Assembly (NCBI GenBank): GCA_002104945.1
Contig: MCFH01000026.1
Location: 186,001 to 250,000, forward strand
Source of the DNA: Piromyces finnis
Lineage: Eukaryota > Neocallimastigomycota > Neocallimastigomycetes > Neocallimastigales > Neocallimastigaceae
Length of the DNA stretch: 64,000 bases
Reading direction: 5' to 3'
The position numbers were made by a program, and so were the translations under genes. This document shows, piece by piece, positions 45,642-57,530 of this stretch; position 1 is the first letter of the stretch, and every line of letters begins with the position of its first letter. Under the pieces are notes generated by a model, which was not told the DNA's origin, made no database searches, and worked only from the letters and a program-made list of their open reading frames with translations.

Positions 45642-46265
45642 ATATAACTAGTGTGCTTACCACACTTTTCTTTAATAAAAAATCGCTTTTTGACAATGGT
45701 ACGTATTATTTAATAATACCATAAATTTAATTATTTATTTTATTTCCAGGAGTCGAACAAAAGGGATTTATACAAAATAATATATTCTAATAAAAGAATA
45801 AAAAAAAAAAATGATTATTTGTATATTTATTTATATTATAACTAATAATTATTTTTTAGTGTTATTAATTATTTTGCTTTTACTTTTATTATTTTTAACA
45901 ATTTATACACAAAGTATTTGAATATAAGAAAAAAAAAGGATTAAACATAAAAAAAATCTTATTTGTAACTTTCTCTTTTATTTTATTAATAAAAATAATT
46001 TTAAGTACATTTATATATTTAATATAAAAAATATTTTTAGTTAAAACAGATATAAAAATTCTCAATAATTAATTATATTTATCAAAGAACTCTCTTTTCT
46101 TAATAAAAGTGAATTTTTGTTATTTTTATATAAAATTTTTATAATATTTTATTGGTTATTCAATAATAGATTAAATTATTATTTTTCTTAAATAATTGCT
46201 AACCCTTAAAAATAACTATATAAATTTAATATTTTTAACTATATAATTTTATCACGTATCAACAA
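45642..46265. other. AT-rich DNA between LTRs
   Basis: No gene is visible. AGTGTGCTTACCACACTT (from 45653) folds as a 5-bp hairpin, and GGAGTCGAAC near 45749 looks like an isolated inverted B-box, not a whole tRNA. Confidence 0.5.
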
Positions 46266-46975
46266 TGTTACGGTTCGAGGAATTTACTTTTATTTATAAA
46301 ATATTAATAAATTTATTAATACTCAAAAATAATATTAAAATGAAATAAGAAAAATTGTTTTATTAATAAAATTGTTTTATTAAGATATTAATATAAAATT
46401 ATAAAATAAAATAAAAATAAAAATAAAAATATCTGTATATTCTCTAATTCTTATAATATACACCTTTTTATACTTTTTGTAAAAAATTAAGTAGTGTTAA
46501 TTAAAAGAATTAGTCTTTAATTATTTACATAATTTTAGTATTTAAATTACTTTTAAATGAATAATAAAATTACATTACTATTATAATAAATATTTATACA
46601 TATTATTAAATTGATTAACATACATTAAAAGTTTACTTTAAATATATTTAACTAAAAAATTTTACTATTTTACAGAAATATTATTCATAATTTTAATTAA
46701 TAAAAATTCATTAACTTGATAAATTAAACTAAAAGTTCAATAAACTATAATTTTCAATATATTATTATTACTAAATTAATTTTTAAGTTTAATAAAATAA
46801 AATTTAAGTTCAATAAAAAATAATTATTAATAATTTTAAATATAATTTAAGTGTATACATTAATTTACAAATAAGAATATTGTAAAGTTTTCATACATTT
46901 AGGAACAATAATGAATGGATTAGGTCATAATCATTAATTATGACAAGAATAACATTATTTGTTGGTTCCTTAACA
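46266..46975 (-). repeat. Solo LTR of the D family upstream of tRNA-Trp
   Basis: 710 bp, TGTTAAGG...ACCGTAACA on the minus strand, a diverged copy of L-D (707 bp). TSD ACAA at 46262-46265 and 46976-46979. Its 5' end faces the tRNA, 15 bp from the tRNA's first base. Confidence 0.92.
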
Positions 46976-46990
46976 ACAAAAATTAAGAAA

Positions 46991-47062
46991 GGAGGGTTGG
47001 CGCAACGGTAGCGCGTCCGCCTCCAGAGCGGAAGGTTGGGTGTTCGAATCACTCACTCTCCA
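46991..47062 (+). tRNA. tRNA-Trp (CCA)
   Basis: 72 nt, no intron. Acceptor GGAGGGT/ACTCTCC plus A73. D-stem GCGC/GCGC. Anticodon stem TCCGC/GCGGA with loop CTCCAGA, so anticodon CCA reads UGG. T-arm GGGTG-TTCGAAT-CACTC with intact C56. A TTTT terminator follows at once. Decodes tryptophan in cytosolic translation. Confidence 0.95.
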
Positions 47063-48298
47063 TTTTATGTTTAGAGTTAGTGATTACTTTTTACATATCG
47101 TTATTATTATTTTAATTAATATAAAAATTATGATAATTAATATACGCGTGATATCATGAAAATAAATATTTTTAAGAAACATACTTTATGTAGTAATATT
47201 ATTTTATGTAAACTATAGATTTAATGTAAACCACATTAATATATGAGTACACATGACATTCAATCATATAAATTTCATTTATTATATTTTCATTCAATAA
47301 CTCTCCTCTTTTACTTATTAATAATTAATAAAATACTAAAATTAATTAATTTTTTTTTTTATATTAAATATAGATATTATAACTTTATTTTTTTATTAAT
47401 ATGTAATTTATTTAAATAAAATACATGAATTTAATAAAAACAATATTTGCTATAATAAGTCAAATATTAATAAAGACTTAAAATAAGAATTATATATATT
47501 TTTTATAAAAAAATAAAATAATCAATGTTGAAAAAAAAAACTAATTGACTATATTTCTTTATTTATTATTTTGCTTTTAATATTTATTGTTATAATTTTT
47601 ATATTAAAATTTTTATTTTTAGAAAATAATAATTAATAATTTAGATATTAATTAATTTTTATTAATTTAATAATAATTTAATAATACATTAAATGAGTCA
47701 TTCTAATACAAAATTTTATAAGCCACAATATTGTATAAATAATATAATCTAGTATTTTTATATTATGTAACGAATTAATAGGATTCTCAAGAAATAAATA
47801 TATTATATAATTTGTAAAAAAAAATAAGATTTTTTTAAAAAATCGGATTATTTTCCGCATGTTTAAAAAAAGGAATTAATAAAGAAAATCAAAAAAGTCA
47901 ATAAAAAAAAAGTTATATATAAAAAAAGTTAAAGTAAAATTTTCCAAATTTTAATTAAAAAAAGTATAAAAATAAGAAAGAATACATAGTACATATTAAC
48001 AGTAGTAAAAGGTAAGCACTTCATATATTAATATGTGTTTATTTAATTTTTTTTTAAAGATTTTTGAGAAATAAGAATTTTTTTTTTTTTTATGTTTTCT
48101 AGAAGAAAAAAAGTATATAGAATTAAATAAATATAATATTGAAATTTAAATTTGATTATAATGAATTAATAACATTAAATAATTAATAAAATTATTATTA
48201 TAAATAAATAAATATATATATATATAATTATCAACTAAAAATAATGTAAATATTTGAAATCATAAATAATTATTATTCTAATTCATTTATTAGAAAAA
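47063..48298. other. Intergenic DNA, OYE upstream region
   Basis: AT-rich with no supported gene. It holds the OYE promoter side. Frames such as 47678-47860 minus are low complexity. Confidence 0.6.
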
Positions 48299-49824
48299 AT
48301 GAACGATTTACTAAAATTACCTAATGTTAATAATCCAAACTTTAATAAAGTTGGTTCTTCTAAAGATAAAAATTGTCAGGTAAAACTTTTTCAACCTCTT
48401 AATATTAAAAATGTTACCTTAAAAAATAGATTGATTGTAGCACCAATGTAAATATTTTTTATATATAATTAAAATATAGTTTTAAATTTAAAAATATAAA
48501 AAAAAAAATATTATCATTATTATTATTATTATTATACTTTTTTTCATAATTACTATATAAATTTGTTGTAATATTATATTATTTACTTTTTAATGTATAT
48601 TACATATATTATAGGTGTATTTTTAGTACTCATAGTGATGGTAAGCCAAATTCACTTCATTTAATTCATTATGGTAATTTAGCTTTACGTGGTGCTGGCT
48701 TAATTATTGTTGAAGCCACTGCCGTTCAAGAAATTGGTCGTATAACACCTTATGATCTTGGTCTTTGGTCGGATGAACAAATTGCCCCATTTAAAGCCCT
48801 TGTTGAAAATATGCATTTCCAAGGTAAAAATAAAAATAACTTTAAATATATATATGCATATATATTTAAAAAAATTTTAATATAATTTTAATAATATAGG
48901 TTCACTTGCAGGCATCCAATTGGCTCATGCTGGAAGAAAGGTAAAGTTTTTGATAAATAAATAAATTAATAATTAACGTAATTAATAATAATTACATTAT
49001 TATTAATATATTACAATTTTATTAAATAAAATAATCAAATTAATAAGGCATCTGGTCCAAATGAACTATTAAGAAATCAAAAAGGCATGTCAACTATTGA
49101 AGAAGGTGGATGGCCAGAAAAAATTGTTGCACCATCACCAATACCTGTAGATAATGATTGGGCTACACCAAATGAACTTAATAAAGAACAAATTAAACAA
49201 TTAATCAATGACTTTGCTAATGCTGCTAGAAGAGCAAATGAAGCCGGATTTGATGTTGTTGAAATTCATGCTGCACATGGTTATTTAATCCATCAATTTT
49301 TATCACCAATTACTAACAAACGTACTGATGAATATGGTGGTTCTTTTGAGAATCGTATTCGTTTATGTCTTGAAGTAATTGAAGGTATTAAAACCCAATG
49401 GCCAGCTGAGAAACCATTATTTATTCGTTTTAGTTGTACTGATTTCATTGAAAATGGTTGGAATATTCAAGAAACTGTAAAACTTTGTACTATTATTAAG
49501 AAAATGGGTATTGATGTTGTAGATTGTTCTGCTGGTGCTCTTGATGGTCGTCTTCAAAATCTTCCACCATTAGTTCCAGGTTATCAAGTTCCATATGCTC
49601 ATGAAGTAAAAAAACAAAATCCAGATATGTTAGTTACCGCTGTTGGTTTAATTACAAATGGTAAGCAAGCTGAAGAAATTTTACAAAATGATTATGCAGA
49701 TGCTATTACAGTAGGTAGATCATTTTTAAGAGATTCTTCCACTGTTTTGAATTGGGCCGATGAACTTGGAGTTGATATTGAATGGCCATGCCAATACAGT
49801 CGTGCTAGAATAAGCAAAAACTAA
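48299..49824 (+). CDS. Old yellow enzyme family NADH:flavin oxidoreductase
   Basis: Four exons: 48299-48447, 48615-48823, 48900-48940 and 49048-49824. Joined 1176 nt, 391 aa, normal for the family. It is an FMN-dependent TIM-barrel ene-reductase that reduces activated alkenes such as enones with NAD(P)H, and is cytosolic (no targeting signal seen). Motifs: NRLIVAPMCIF with the Cys typical of the YqjM-like subclass, IQLAHAGRK, EIHAAHGYLIHQFLSP carrying the two ligand-binding His, and NKRTDEYGGSFENR. The C-terminal FMN-phosphate region contains AVGLIT and ADAITVGR. The first intron splits the PM-C motif, which fixes its boundaries. It stands alone between two inverted tRNA-Trp genes. The physiological substrate cannot be inferred. 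Confidence 0.95.
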
Positions 49825-50425
49825 TTTCTGAAAAATAAATATATTGTAAATGTATTCTTTTTAATCATCAATGAATAGAAATAAATGTATTATTAAACAA
49901 AATGAAAATTTAAAATTAATAATAATAAAAAAAATAAAATAAAATGTAACATAAAAGGATGTATATATAAATTTATATGTATTAGTAAAGAAAAATAAAT
50001 AATAAAAATAAGATTTAAATTTAAATATATATTTAATGATTATAATTTAAGCTATAAAAAGATATGTCATAATTAATAGACAGTTTTTATTACCAAATAC
50101 AATATTTATAATATTTATGATAAAGAAATATAATAATATATATATTGTGCAACTTATTAATTTTAATAACAATAATTAATAATATTTATATATTATTTAA
50201 CAATATCTAATAAAGTTTATATTATTATTACATATATAATTTAAAATTTTACTATTTATTTTAGCACTTTAATAATTTTAGTTTATACTAATTATTTATT
50301 AATATTATGTTCAATTAAAATAAATAAATACTCTTACATAATATAATATTTATAAGATTATGTAATTGTTTGTTTTATTAATAAATGAATATCTTAATAT
50401 AAATAAAAAAATATAAAGATTAAAA
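49825..50425. other. Intergenic DNA, OYE 3' flank
   Basis: AT-rich with several AATAAA-like signals after the stop. No gene. Confidence 0.6.
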
Positions 50426-50497
50426 TGGAGAGTGAGTGATTCAAACACCCAACCTTCCGCTCTGGAGGCGGACGCGCTACCGTTGCGCCAACCCTCC
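50426..50497 (-). tRNA. tRNA-Trp (CCA), second copy with C56 changed
   Basis: Inverted copy of 46991-47062 including about 15 bp of 5' flank. The only difference is in the T-loop, where TTCGAAT has become TTTGAAT. C56 is nearly invariant (it pairs with G19) and lies in the B-box, so this copy is probably weak or dead. Stems and anticodon are intact. A TTTTA terminator follows. Confidence 0.88.
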
Positions 50498-50513
50498 TTT
50501 CTTAATTTTTGTT

Positions 50514-51371
50514 TGTTAAGGAATGAACATAAATAGTTGAATTAGCTAGAATTTTAGGAATTAACCTTCAACTATTTATATTCCTTACTAGTGTTTAACT
50601 CTATTTTTAAAATATAAAAATTATAATATATAATTTTTATACATTTTTCTAGTAATTATTAATATTTTTATTATATAGTTATATTATTTGTATATAGTTA
50701 TTTAAGACCTTTATTATTAGTATTAGTATAATTACTTATAATATTTTATACTTATAAATTTTACAAAATTTTATTATTAAAATAGTTATAGGTATTTTAT
50801 TATTATTTAAGGTTTATTTTATTAATTAACTTTATTGTATAATATTTTATAATTTGAAATTATGACATAGAATTTAATTATAATTTTTACTAAAAGAGGC
50901 AACTGTTACACACAAAACAGAAGATACCTCGACAGAAAAATTATTATTTATGTCTAAAAAAGGGCATAATTAATTGAATAATATAATTTTATTATATGTC
51001 ATAATTAAATATATAATATATGATATGCAAAAATGTTACACATATCATAAATTAAAATTTTATTAATTATAAATTAAAAATTTTTCTATTCAAATATTAA
51101 GAGATTATTCATAATATATATTAAGGATTTAATTAATATATGTTACAGTGAATGATCCATATATTATGAATGAAATCAATTTAAATCCTTAGCTATCCAA
51201 AACCATTAAATTTCAAATAATGGATAGTTGGAAAAAGTACGAGGATTTTTGAGAAAAATTTTAAAAATTGAAAAATCAAAAATAAATTAAATGAATAAAA
51301 ATTAAAATTAAATAAATTTTTATTTTTATAACTATTCAAGTGTTTTGTGATATCTTATTTGAACCGTAGCA
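50514..51371 (+). repeat. Solo LTR J upstream of the second tRNA-Trp
   Basis: 858 bp, TGTTAAGGAATGAAC...TTTGAACCGTAGCA, so its ends are related to LTR D. TSD TGTT at 50510-50513 and 51372-51375. Its 5' end lies 16 bp upstream of the tRNA. It inserted at the very edge of the older LTR of element I. Confidence 0.85.
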
Positions 51372-51374
51372 TGT

Positions 51375-52185
51375 TGATAAATAATGAAATTAATAAATAT
51401 AAAATTATTATTAAACCTGATTTTTAAGTTAACCCTAAAAGTAACTTAAAACAAGTTATAGTTTAATTAAGTACTTTACCAAAATTCTTAAATAAAATTA
51501 ATCCTAAACACTGCATATATTTTGATTATTGAAAGAAAATAATAAACTTTAATTAATCGAGATCAAAATATATAACTTTTGTTAAATTAATTGTTAAATT
51601 AAATATTTAATAACTTCGTTAGTAAATTACACTTTAAAAGTAAACAAATATAATAATTCATGTTATAAAATAATATAATTAAACACCTTTATTAAAACAT
51701 TAAAAATAATTATTACTTTAATTAATTGTAAAATAAACAACTTTTTATATTCTTTAACTTTTAATTATTTCTTTTATTGTTATTTCTAATTACTTTTATT
51801 GTAAATAGTTATTAATTTTATTGTTTTAATGTAAATAGTTTAAATTCAAAAGAAAATATAAATACATGTAAATATTCTTATTTTAATCATTATTATTATT
51901 ATTAATATTATTAATAAAGAAATATTATATAGTTAGATTAATATTTTATAATTTTAATAATCACTTTTATACTTAAATAAATAAAATTTTAAATATTTAA
52001 ATATTAGAAAAACAAGTGTTTCTAATAAAACAATTAAGTGTTTTAACAAAACAATTTTATTAATTTTTATAAAAACGATTTTAAATCTTAATCAATATAA
52101 CTTATATAGTTATAACAAAAGATATAATATAATAATCACTTTTTGAAGTAAAATTCAAAATTAAGATTATTATCAAATTATATCA
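51375..52185 (+). repeat. 5' LTR of element I
   Basis: About 811 bp, TGATAAATAATG...AATTATATCA. The first 313 bp match 63688-64000. The 3' boundary is inferred from the PBS, because the 3' LTR end is outside the window. Confidence 0.75.
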
Positions 52186-52186
52186 A

Positions 52187-52203
52187 TGGTCCTTCGAACC
52201 GGA
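52187..52203 (+). other. tRNA-Tyr-type primer-binding site of element I
   Basis: TGGTCCTTCGAACCGGA matches, with one difference, the complement of the 3' end of a typical eukaryotic tRNA-Tyr. It starts one base after the LTR. Confidence 0.65.
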
Positions 52204-52492
52204 GAATCAAAATAAGGTAAATATATAAATTTTCTTTATATAAAAATTTCATATAGAATAGTAAAATATTCTATGAAATTAATTAAATAATAGTATAAAA
52301 TAGATAGTTAATAGAATAGTTAAATATTCTCAATATTTTATCTATTTAGAAATTATAACTTATTAAATAATAAAATAATATTAAAATAATAAATCAATAT
52401 TCAATATTGAAATATTATTTAAATATTATTAAATCAATATTAAAATAAAATAAATAAATTATAATACTTAATAGTATAGTATTAATATAGTA

Positions 52493-52709
52493 TATTAAGA
52501 GTTGTTTAATTTAGGTTTATAATTATGTCAACTTTATTATTATATTTTATGATAAAGAACTACTTGCGTTACATTCTTCTCAAACTACATGTATTTATAC
52601 ATTTACATTGTGGCTTAAACATATAATCAAATACAATATATACAAATACGTTTTAATACATTTCAATACATTTGAATACATGTGACATAACGTTTCACAT
52701 ATTCTAACA
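52493..52709 (-). repeat. 3' LTR of element L
   Basis: 217 bp. The polypurine tract lies at 52710-52721 (CCCCCTCAAA on the plus strand). Confidence 0.85.
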
Positions 52710-53081
52710 TTCCCCCTCAAACCTAATTTTCTACTAAGTAAAATTTGGTTTGCTGGTGAATATGTGCATTTTATTATTTCTAAACTATTAACTATAAACT
52801 AAATCTAATGTTTAAAATTTTTATATTTCATTAATTGGAATTTAAAATATTTCACATATATTATTCGCTAATTGCTTTAAAGAATTTAAATATTACCCTA
52901 TAACTTCGTTTTTATGGATAAACTGAAAACCTTTGTATAATTGGGTAGTATTAAAGTTTAAAATTTAGATTGGATATTCATAAATTGTTATACCATCCAT
53001 TAAGGATTGAAAACCCTTCCGGTTTTACATTATCCTATAAACTATATTGGTAATCTCTCTGAGATTTACACAGAATTATAG

Positions 53082-53318
53082 ACAACACATGGTTTATCTC
53101 TTTGATTTTACGTCCTTATGACAACGCATGGTTTACCTCTTTGGTTTTACGTTTTCTTAACAACTCATGGTTAACCTTTGATTTTACGTCCTTATGACAA
53201 CACATATGGATAACTCTTTTTGGTTTTACGTTCTCTTAACAACCTATGGTTAATCTTCTTGGTTTTACGTTCTTCGGACAACCTATGGATAACTCTCTGG
53301 TTTTATGTCCTTATAACT
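53082..53318. repeat. 39-bp minisatellite inside element L
   Basis: About six copies of a unit near ACAACACATGGTTTATCTCT plus TTGGTTTTACGTCCTTATG. Neighbouring copies alternate in their last bases (TCCTTATG or TTCTCTTA), hinting at a 78-bp higher unit. Confidence 0.75.
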
Positions 53319-54119
53319 ACAATTTTCTTTAGAATATTAGCATAATTGTATTTCAATCTATTTGTAAATACTAATTAATAATGGTAAAATTTTAATTAAA
53401 TTCTTAATAGTTATTTAGTTTATGTATATTGAATTTTAACATTTTCTTTTAGGTGTTTTTCCTTCCTTTTATGCCTTTTGTATTGATTAATTATTCTTAT
53501 AATATTTAAGAATATTTTACTTTGTATTTGAAATTTTGTTCTTTTCATTTTTACATATTGAATATTGAATCTTATAAATTTTTACATTTGAATTTCAATT
53601 CATTCTATTTATTAAGCCTTAGTTTCTATGCAATGTTTTAGTTATTTCCAATGTTTAACTAGAAACAAAAATTATTATCTTGAATTTTAAATTTCGTATA
53701 TTCACTACTTCCCCCTCAAATCTAGATGTTTAGTAATAAATATTTAGATTTGAAAATGAGAAATTTAAATTTCATAAAATTTCATTCATTTTGCATCAAA
53801 TTTTCATAATAATGAATAATTTTCCATAACATATACGATAAGTATTAATACCTATATAAATAATAAATAACATATTCTAATGTTTTCATTCATTTTTCTC
53901 AATTGCTTATCCTTTAAAATATAGTGAAATAATATTTTCATGATAATATATTTTAATGTAGTGATAATCATAGAATATCAAACTAATGAATAAAATATTC
54001 CTCAATTATGTATTTCTTTACTTCAAATTAAAATAAGTAGATATACCAGTAAAATTATAACAAGTTAATATTGTAAGATAATGACATTTAAAATATCGAT
54101 TGTTGAAGAGAATAAAGTT

Positions 54120-54330
54120 CTTCTAAATTATATCGAAGTCGGCTCGGTTAATTAGAATGTCAGCTAATTGGTCGGCGATCACTCACTACGTTGAAAGTGG
54201 TGATTTATATATGAGGTTACTAAATCACCGTAAATTATATTTTAAAACGGCGTCACAACATTCTTGAATGTTGGTAATAAATAAATATGATGAATCAATG
54301 TCATCTAAATCTAAGGAGCCCTTACTATGA
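54120..54330 (-). pseudogene. Copia RNase H remnant in element L
   Basis: Minus-strand residues SVIADQLADILINRADFD resemble the end of Copia Pol (Asp-Gln-Leu-Ala-Asp-Ile-Leu-Thr-Lys). Stops and shifts surround it. Confidence 0.55.
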
Positions 54331-54412
54331 AGGTGCTACATTGTTATTGATGGGACCAAATTAAATATATATAGGTCTAAAACCATCATTAATAATTATC
54401 TATGAATATAAC

Positions 54413-54529
54413 TCATTTCACGCTAAGTTAAATCATGATAAGTTGTTAAAATATTATTGAATATACCCATTTCACGCTAGGTTATTCAAAGTATATATAT
54501 ATGTAGAATATGCGCATTTCACGCTAAGT
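54413..54529. repeat. Triplicated CATTTCACGCTAAGT motif in element L
   Basis: Three copies (54413, 54468, 54514) spaced about 50 bp apart in otherwise diverged sequence. Probably the trace of an older tandem repeat. Confidence 0.5.
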
Positions 54530-55261
54530 ATTTCTAACTTTAATAAATTACCTCATTTGAAATATTTGCTATGTATATTAGCAATAACAGCCTACGGGAT
54601 GAGCATTTGACCAGTAATATATTTGCTTTATAGGTAGCAATAATTTAAATAATGCTTTTGAGGCTAAATATTATCTTAAAGTATTGTTATAATGATTTAA
54701 TTCAAAGAATAGTATACTGGATTAAATTATATAATACTGATTTGAGTGAAATTATCATAAAGAAATTGATTGACATTTTCACAAGGATAGTTTCAATGTT
54801 CATTGCATAATTTCATTACAATAGGATATTTTATACAAACTTATCAAATAATGTTTAATTATTCTAATTCATGTTTCTAATTGTATAAATTTTATGTATT
54901 TTCTTTATGTTCTATCTTTCCTCTATGGCGGAAAGAATATTTTCTCATTAAAATAGTAGTAGTTAAAGTATTTGAATATTTCACAAACAATTTATTTACT
55001 TGAAATAAATATGTATGCTATACTTTCAATAACAATAATGCTATTTTATGAATGTTAATAAAACTAGTTCTTTTGAAAATAAGATGAAATATTGGTAAAT
55101 ATATGTAATTATGTGTTCATGAATATTTGTGAATGGATATTTTAATAACTGGATATATGAATATTTAATGTTATTGTATGTAAATTGACATAATGAGTAG
55201 ATCAATATCAAGTTGAATAATCTTCATGCTATATAATAAACTTTATATCTTCCTAAATTAT

Positions 55262-56085
55262 ATTTTAACTATTTTCTTGTCAGAAGTGAGTTCTTTGACA
55301 AATAAATTTAACAACATCTATATATGGTCTTAATAGTTCTGGAACAATTAAAACATTTTCGGTTTGATAGTTTTCGAGAGTACAGAAAAAAGTACGTCCG
55401 TTAGCACAAAGAGTACCGTTTAATAAGTAAACGTAGTTCTTAACATGGGAGTTCATCTTCTTAACACCAAACATGTTACCTAAGTTTCTAGATTGGTAAT
55501 CAGTATAGTTACGACAACTATCTAATTCCTTGTATTCAGGTTGGAATGGAAAATAAGCTTAAAGATCGTGTTTCTTAGTAGCAGCATTGTTTATGACATC
55601 AGAAACAATGGCAATAACGTGATATGGAAGTTTAAGAGATTGGTAGAAATCTTCAGTAGTACTAATTAATTGTTCTAATTCTTCCCAGCTCTTTTCTGAT
55701 TGACAAAAAATGGATTGATCAATCTTTTCGAATTAGTTAATGCTGGAAAAGACCCTAAGTATTTTTTGCTGTGAGCACCAGCTTTCTTTTTGAAACAAAT
55801 TGAATAACTAGCATCTCTGGCTAATAATTACTTTTCTGGTTCACTGAACCATTCACCTCTATAGAAAGTACTCATTGGTTGTTCACTAACATTTTGGTTC
55901 TGGATTATCATTAACTTTAGAAACCATGTATAATTCTTCATCAACATCAGATAATTGAGCTGTCTTGGTTATAACATCACTCTTCATAAGGAGTGGAATT
56001 AAAATCTTTCTGTAACCACGCTTCTTAAGGAAATATAAACCATATAGGATTTCTAATTTCATCAGTGTTAAGATCCTTATCGGAG
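55262..56085 (-). pseudogene. Seryl-tRNA synthetase fragment captured in element L
   Basis: On the minus strand the catalytic half of a cytosolic-type SerRS can be followed in order across several frames: KKRGYRKILIPLLMKSDVI, TAQLSDVDEELYMVS, STFYRGEWFSEPEK (motif 2 region), SICFKKKAGAHS, FEKIDQSIFCQSEKSWEELE, NAATKKHDL, CRNYTDYQSRNL (motif 3 region) and LLNGTLCANGRTFFCTLENY, up to the C-terminus. The N-terminal coiled-coil arm is absent. Stops replace residues after KKHDL and PEK, and frameshifts occur near 55740 and 55900. No introns are seen, so it derives from mRNA. It lies in the same orientation as the Copia element between its LTRs. It cannot make an active synthetase. Confidence 0.9.
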
Positions 56086-56967
56086 ATATTACATATTACA
56101 ATTTTCAATATATATCATAATTGATAAATACTAATTTTCATAATTGTGTTCTCATATCCTTTCTTTAGATAATGGATGTAGAGATCTTTATAAAATTTTG
56201 CTTTATTATAGAATTAATATGGAATGCTAGGAAATATTCTTTTTGTTACATAAATTTTAAAATTATCCTGATAAATAATCTAAGCTTAAGGAACTTATTT
56301 ATTCAAATTTCACATATTATATTCTTAATGTTAATACTACTATATCATATCTTCTTGAGAATAGAAGTTTTGTTACTATTGATATTATGTCTATATTCAA
56401 GGAATATTAAATTTACTGAAAGCTTTTTGTAGTTTACTATTGACGATTTGTTTTAAGCTACAAAGTTATCAAATCAATATAGTGATATAGGTATTGTTCC
56501 TTGGGGGTTTAAGCTATTTATTTATATTTAATTTGATTTGTATATTTTCTGAGTTTATTGAATTCAAAATAATTTAAATTTTAATAATTTACTAGTTTTT
56601 CGGAAATTTAATGTTTGAATTCTATCATTGTAGATTAACTTATATCATATTAGAAAATATACTACTTTCTATGTTTTATTTATCAGATTGATTATTTCCT
56701 TATTTTCTATATTAAGTTACTTCGAATCTTTTATTTATGGCGAAAATAATATTTCAATCTTAAAATTTTGAAATCTCAAATTTTAGATCTCAAGATAATT
56801 TTATCAAACATAGAAAATTTCAGATTAAATAATTTAGTTCTGATAGTTAGAATTTCCTACAGTTTTCTCCTATGACAAAATGTCATATCCGGTGGTTTGA
56901 TTCATCTTTCAGAAAATCATTTGAGAATTAATGAGATTCTCTCTTGAGAGTCTTGAGACTCTTAATC
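56086..56967. other. Element L interior near its 5' LTR
   Basis: No supportable frame. Next to the LTR the minus strand reads CTCTTAATAGATTAAGAG, an 8-bp inverted repeat spanning the LTR end. No tRNA-type PBS was recognised. A plus frame at 56172-56432 is low complexity. Confidence 0.5.
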
Positions 56968-57184
56968 TATTAAGAGTTGTTTAATTTAGGTTTATAATTA
57001 TGTCAACTTTATTATTATATTTTAAGATAAAGAACTACTTGCGTTACATTCTTCTCAAACTACATGTATTTATACATTTACATTGTGGCTTAAACATATA
57101 ATCAAATACAATATATACAAATACGTTTTAATACATTTCAATACATTTGAATACATGTGACATAACGTTTCACATATTCTAACA
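56968..57184 (-). repeat. 5' LTR of element L
   Basis: 217 bp, one mismatch with the 3' LTR (T/A at position about 60 on the plus strand). Confidence 0.85.
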
Positions 57185-57189
57185 TAGTA

Positions 57190-57248
57190 AATTGATATAT
57201 AAACATTATATATTAGATAAAATATATAGATATTTTAAATAAGAAAAG

Positions 57249-57295
<47 letters not shown>

Positions 57296-57499
57296 GTATA
57301 GAAAAATTATTAGATAAATAGATTGATAATATTATAAATAAGATAGTTGAAAGAATTAATTATAATAATAAAATAGGTATATATACATTAGATATATATA
57401 CATAAAAATAAATATATAATAAAAATAAATCAAAATAATAATAAATAAAGATTTAAGTATATATATATAAAAAATATATATACACCAAACAAACCAAAA

Positions 57500-57530
<31 letters not shown>

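Larger units (their letters stand above)
52493..57184 (-). mobile_element. Element L: Copia-like, non-autonomous
   Basis: 4692 bp in the leader of element I with TSD TAGTA (52488-52492 and 57185-57189). 217-bp LTRs at 52493-52709 and 56968-57184 differ at one site seen. On the minus strand the LTR starts TGTTAGAATATGTG, and the purine tract TTTGAGGGGGA precedes the 3' LTR, as in many Copia elements. The interior has no intact gag or pol, only an RNase H remnant, a seryl-tRNA synthetase pseudogene and tandem repeats. It was probably mobilised in trans. Confidence 0.85.

Noticed and set aside
45653-45760. Possible tRNA (hairpin plus inverted B-box)
   Set aside because: Only a T-arm-like segment; no acceptor, D-arm or anticodon arm in order.
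48299-49824. Horizontal transfer of the OYE gene from bacteria
   Set aside because: YqjM-like subclass is seen in fungi too; three spliceosomal introns and local codon use fit a settled host gene, and no phylogeny could be run.
56172-56432. 86-codon plus-strand frame in element L
   Set aside because: Hydrophobic low-complexity sequence antisense to the element, without motifs.
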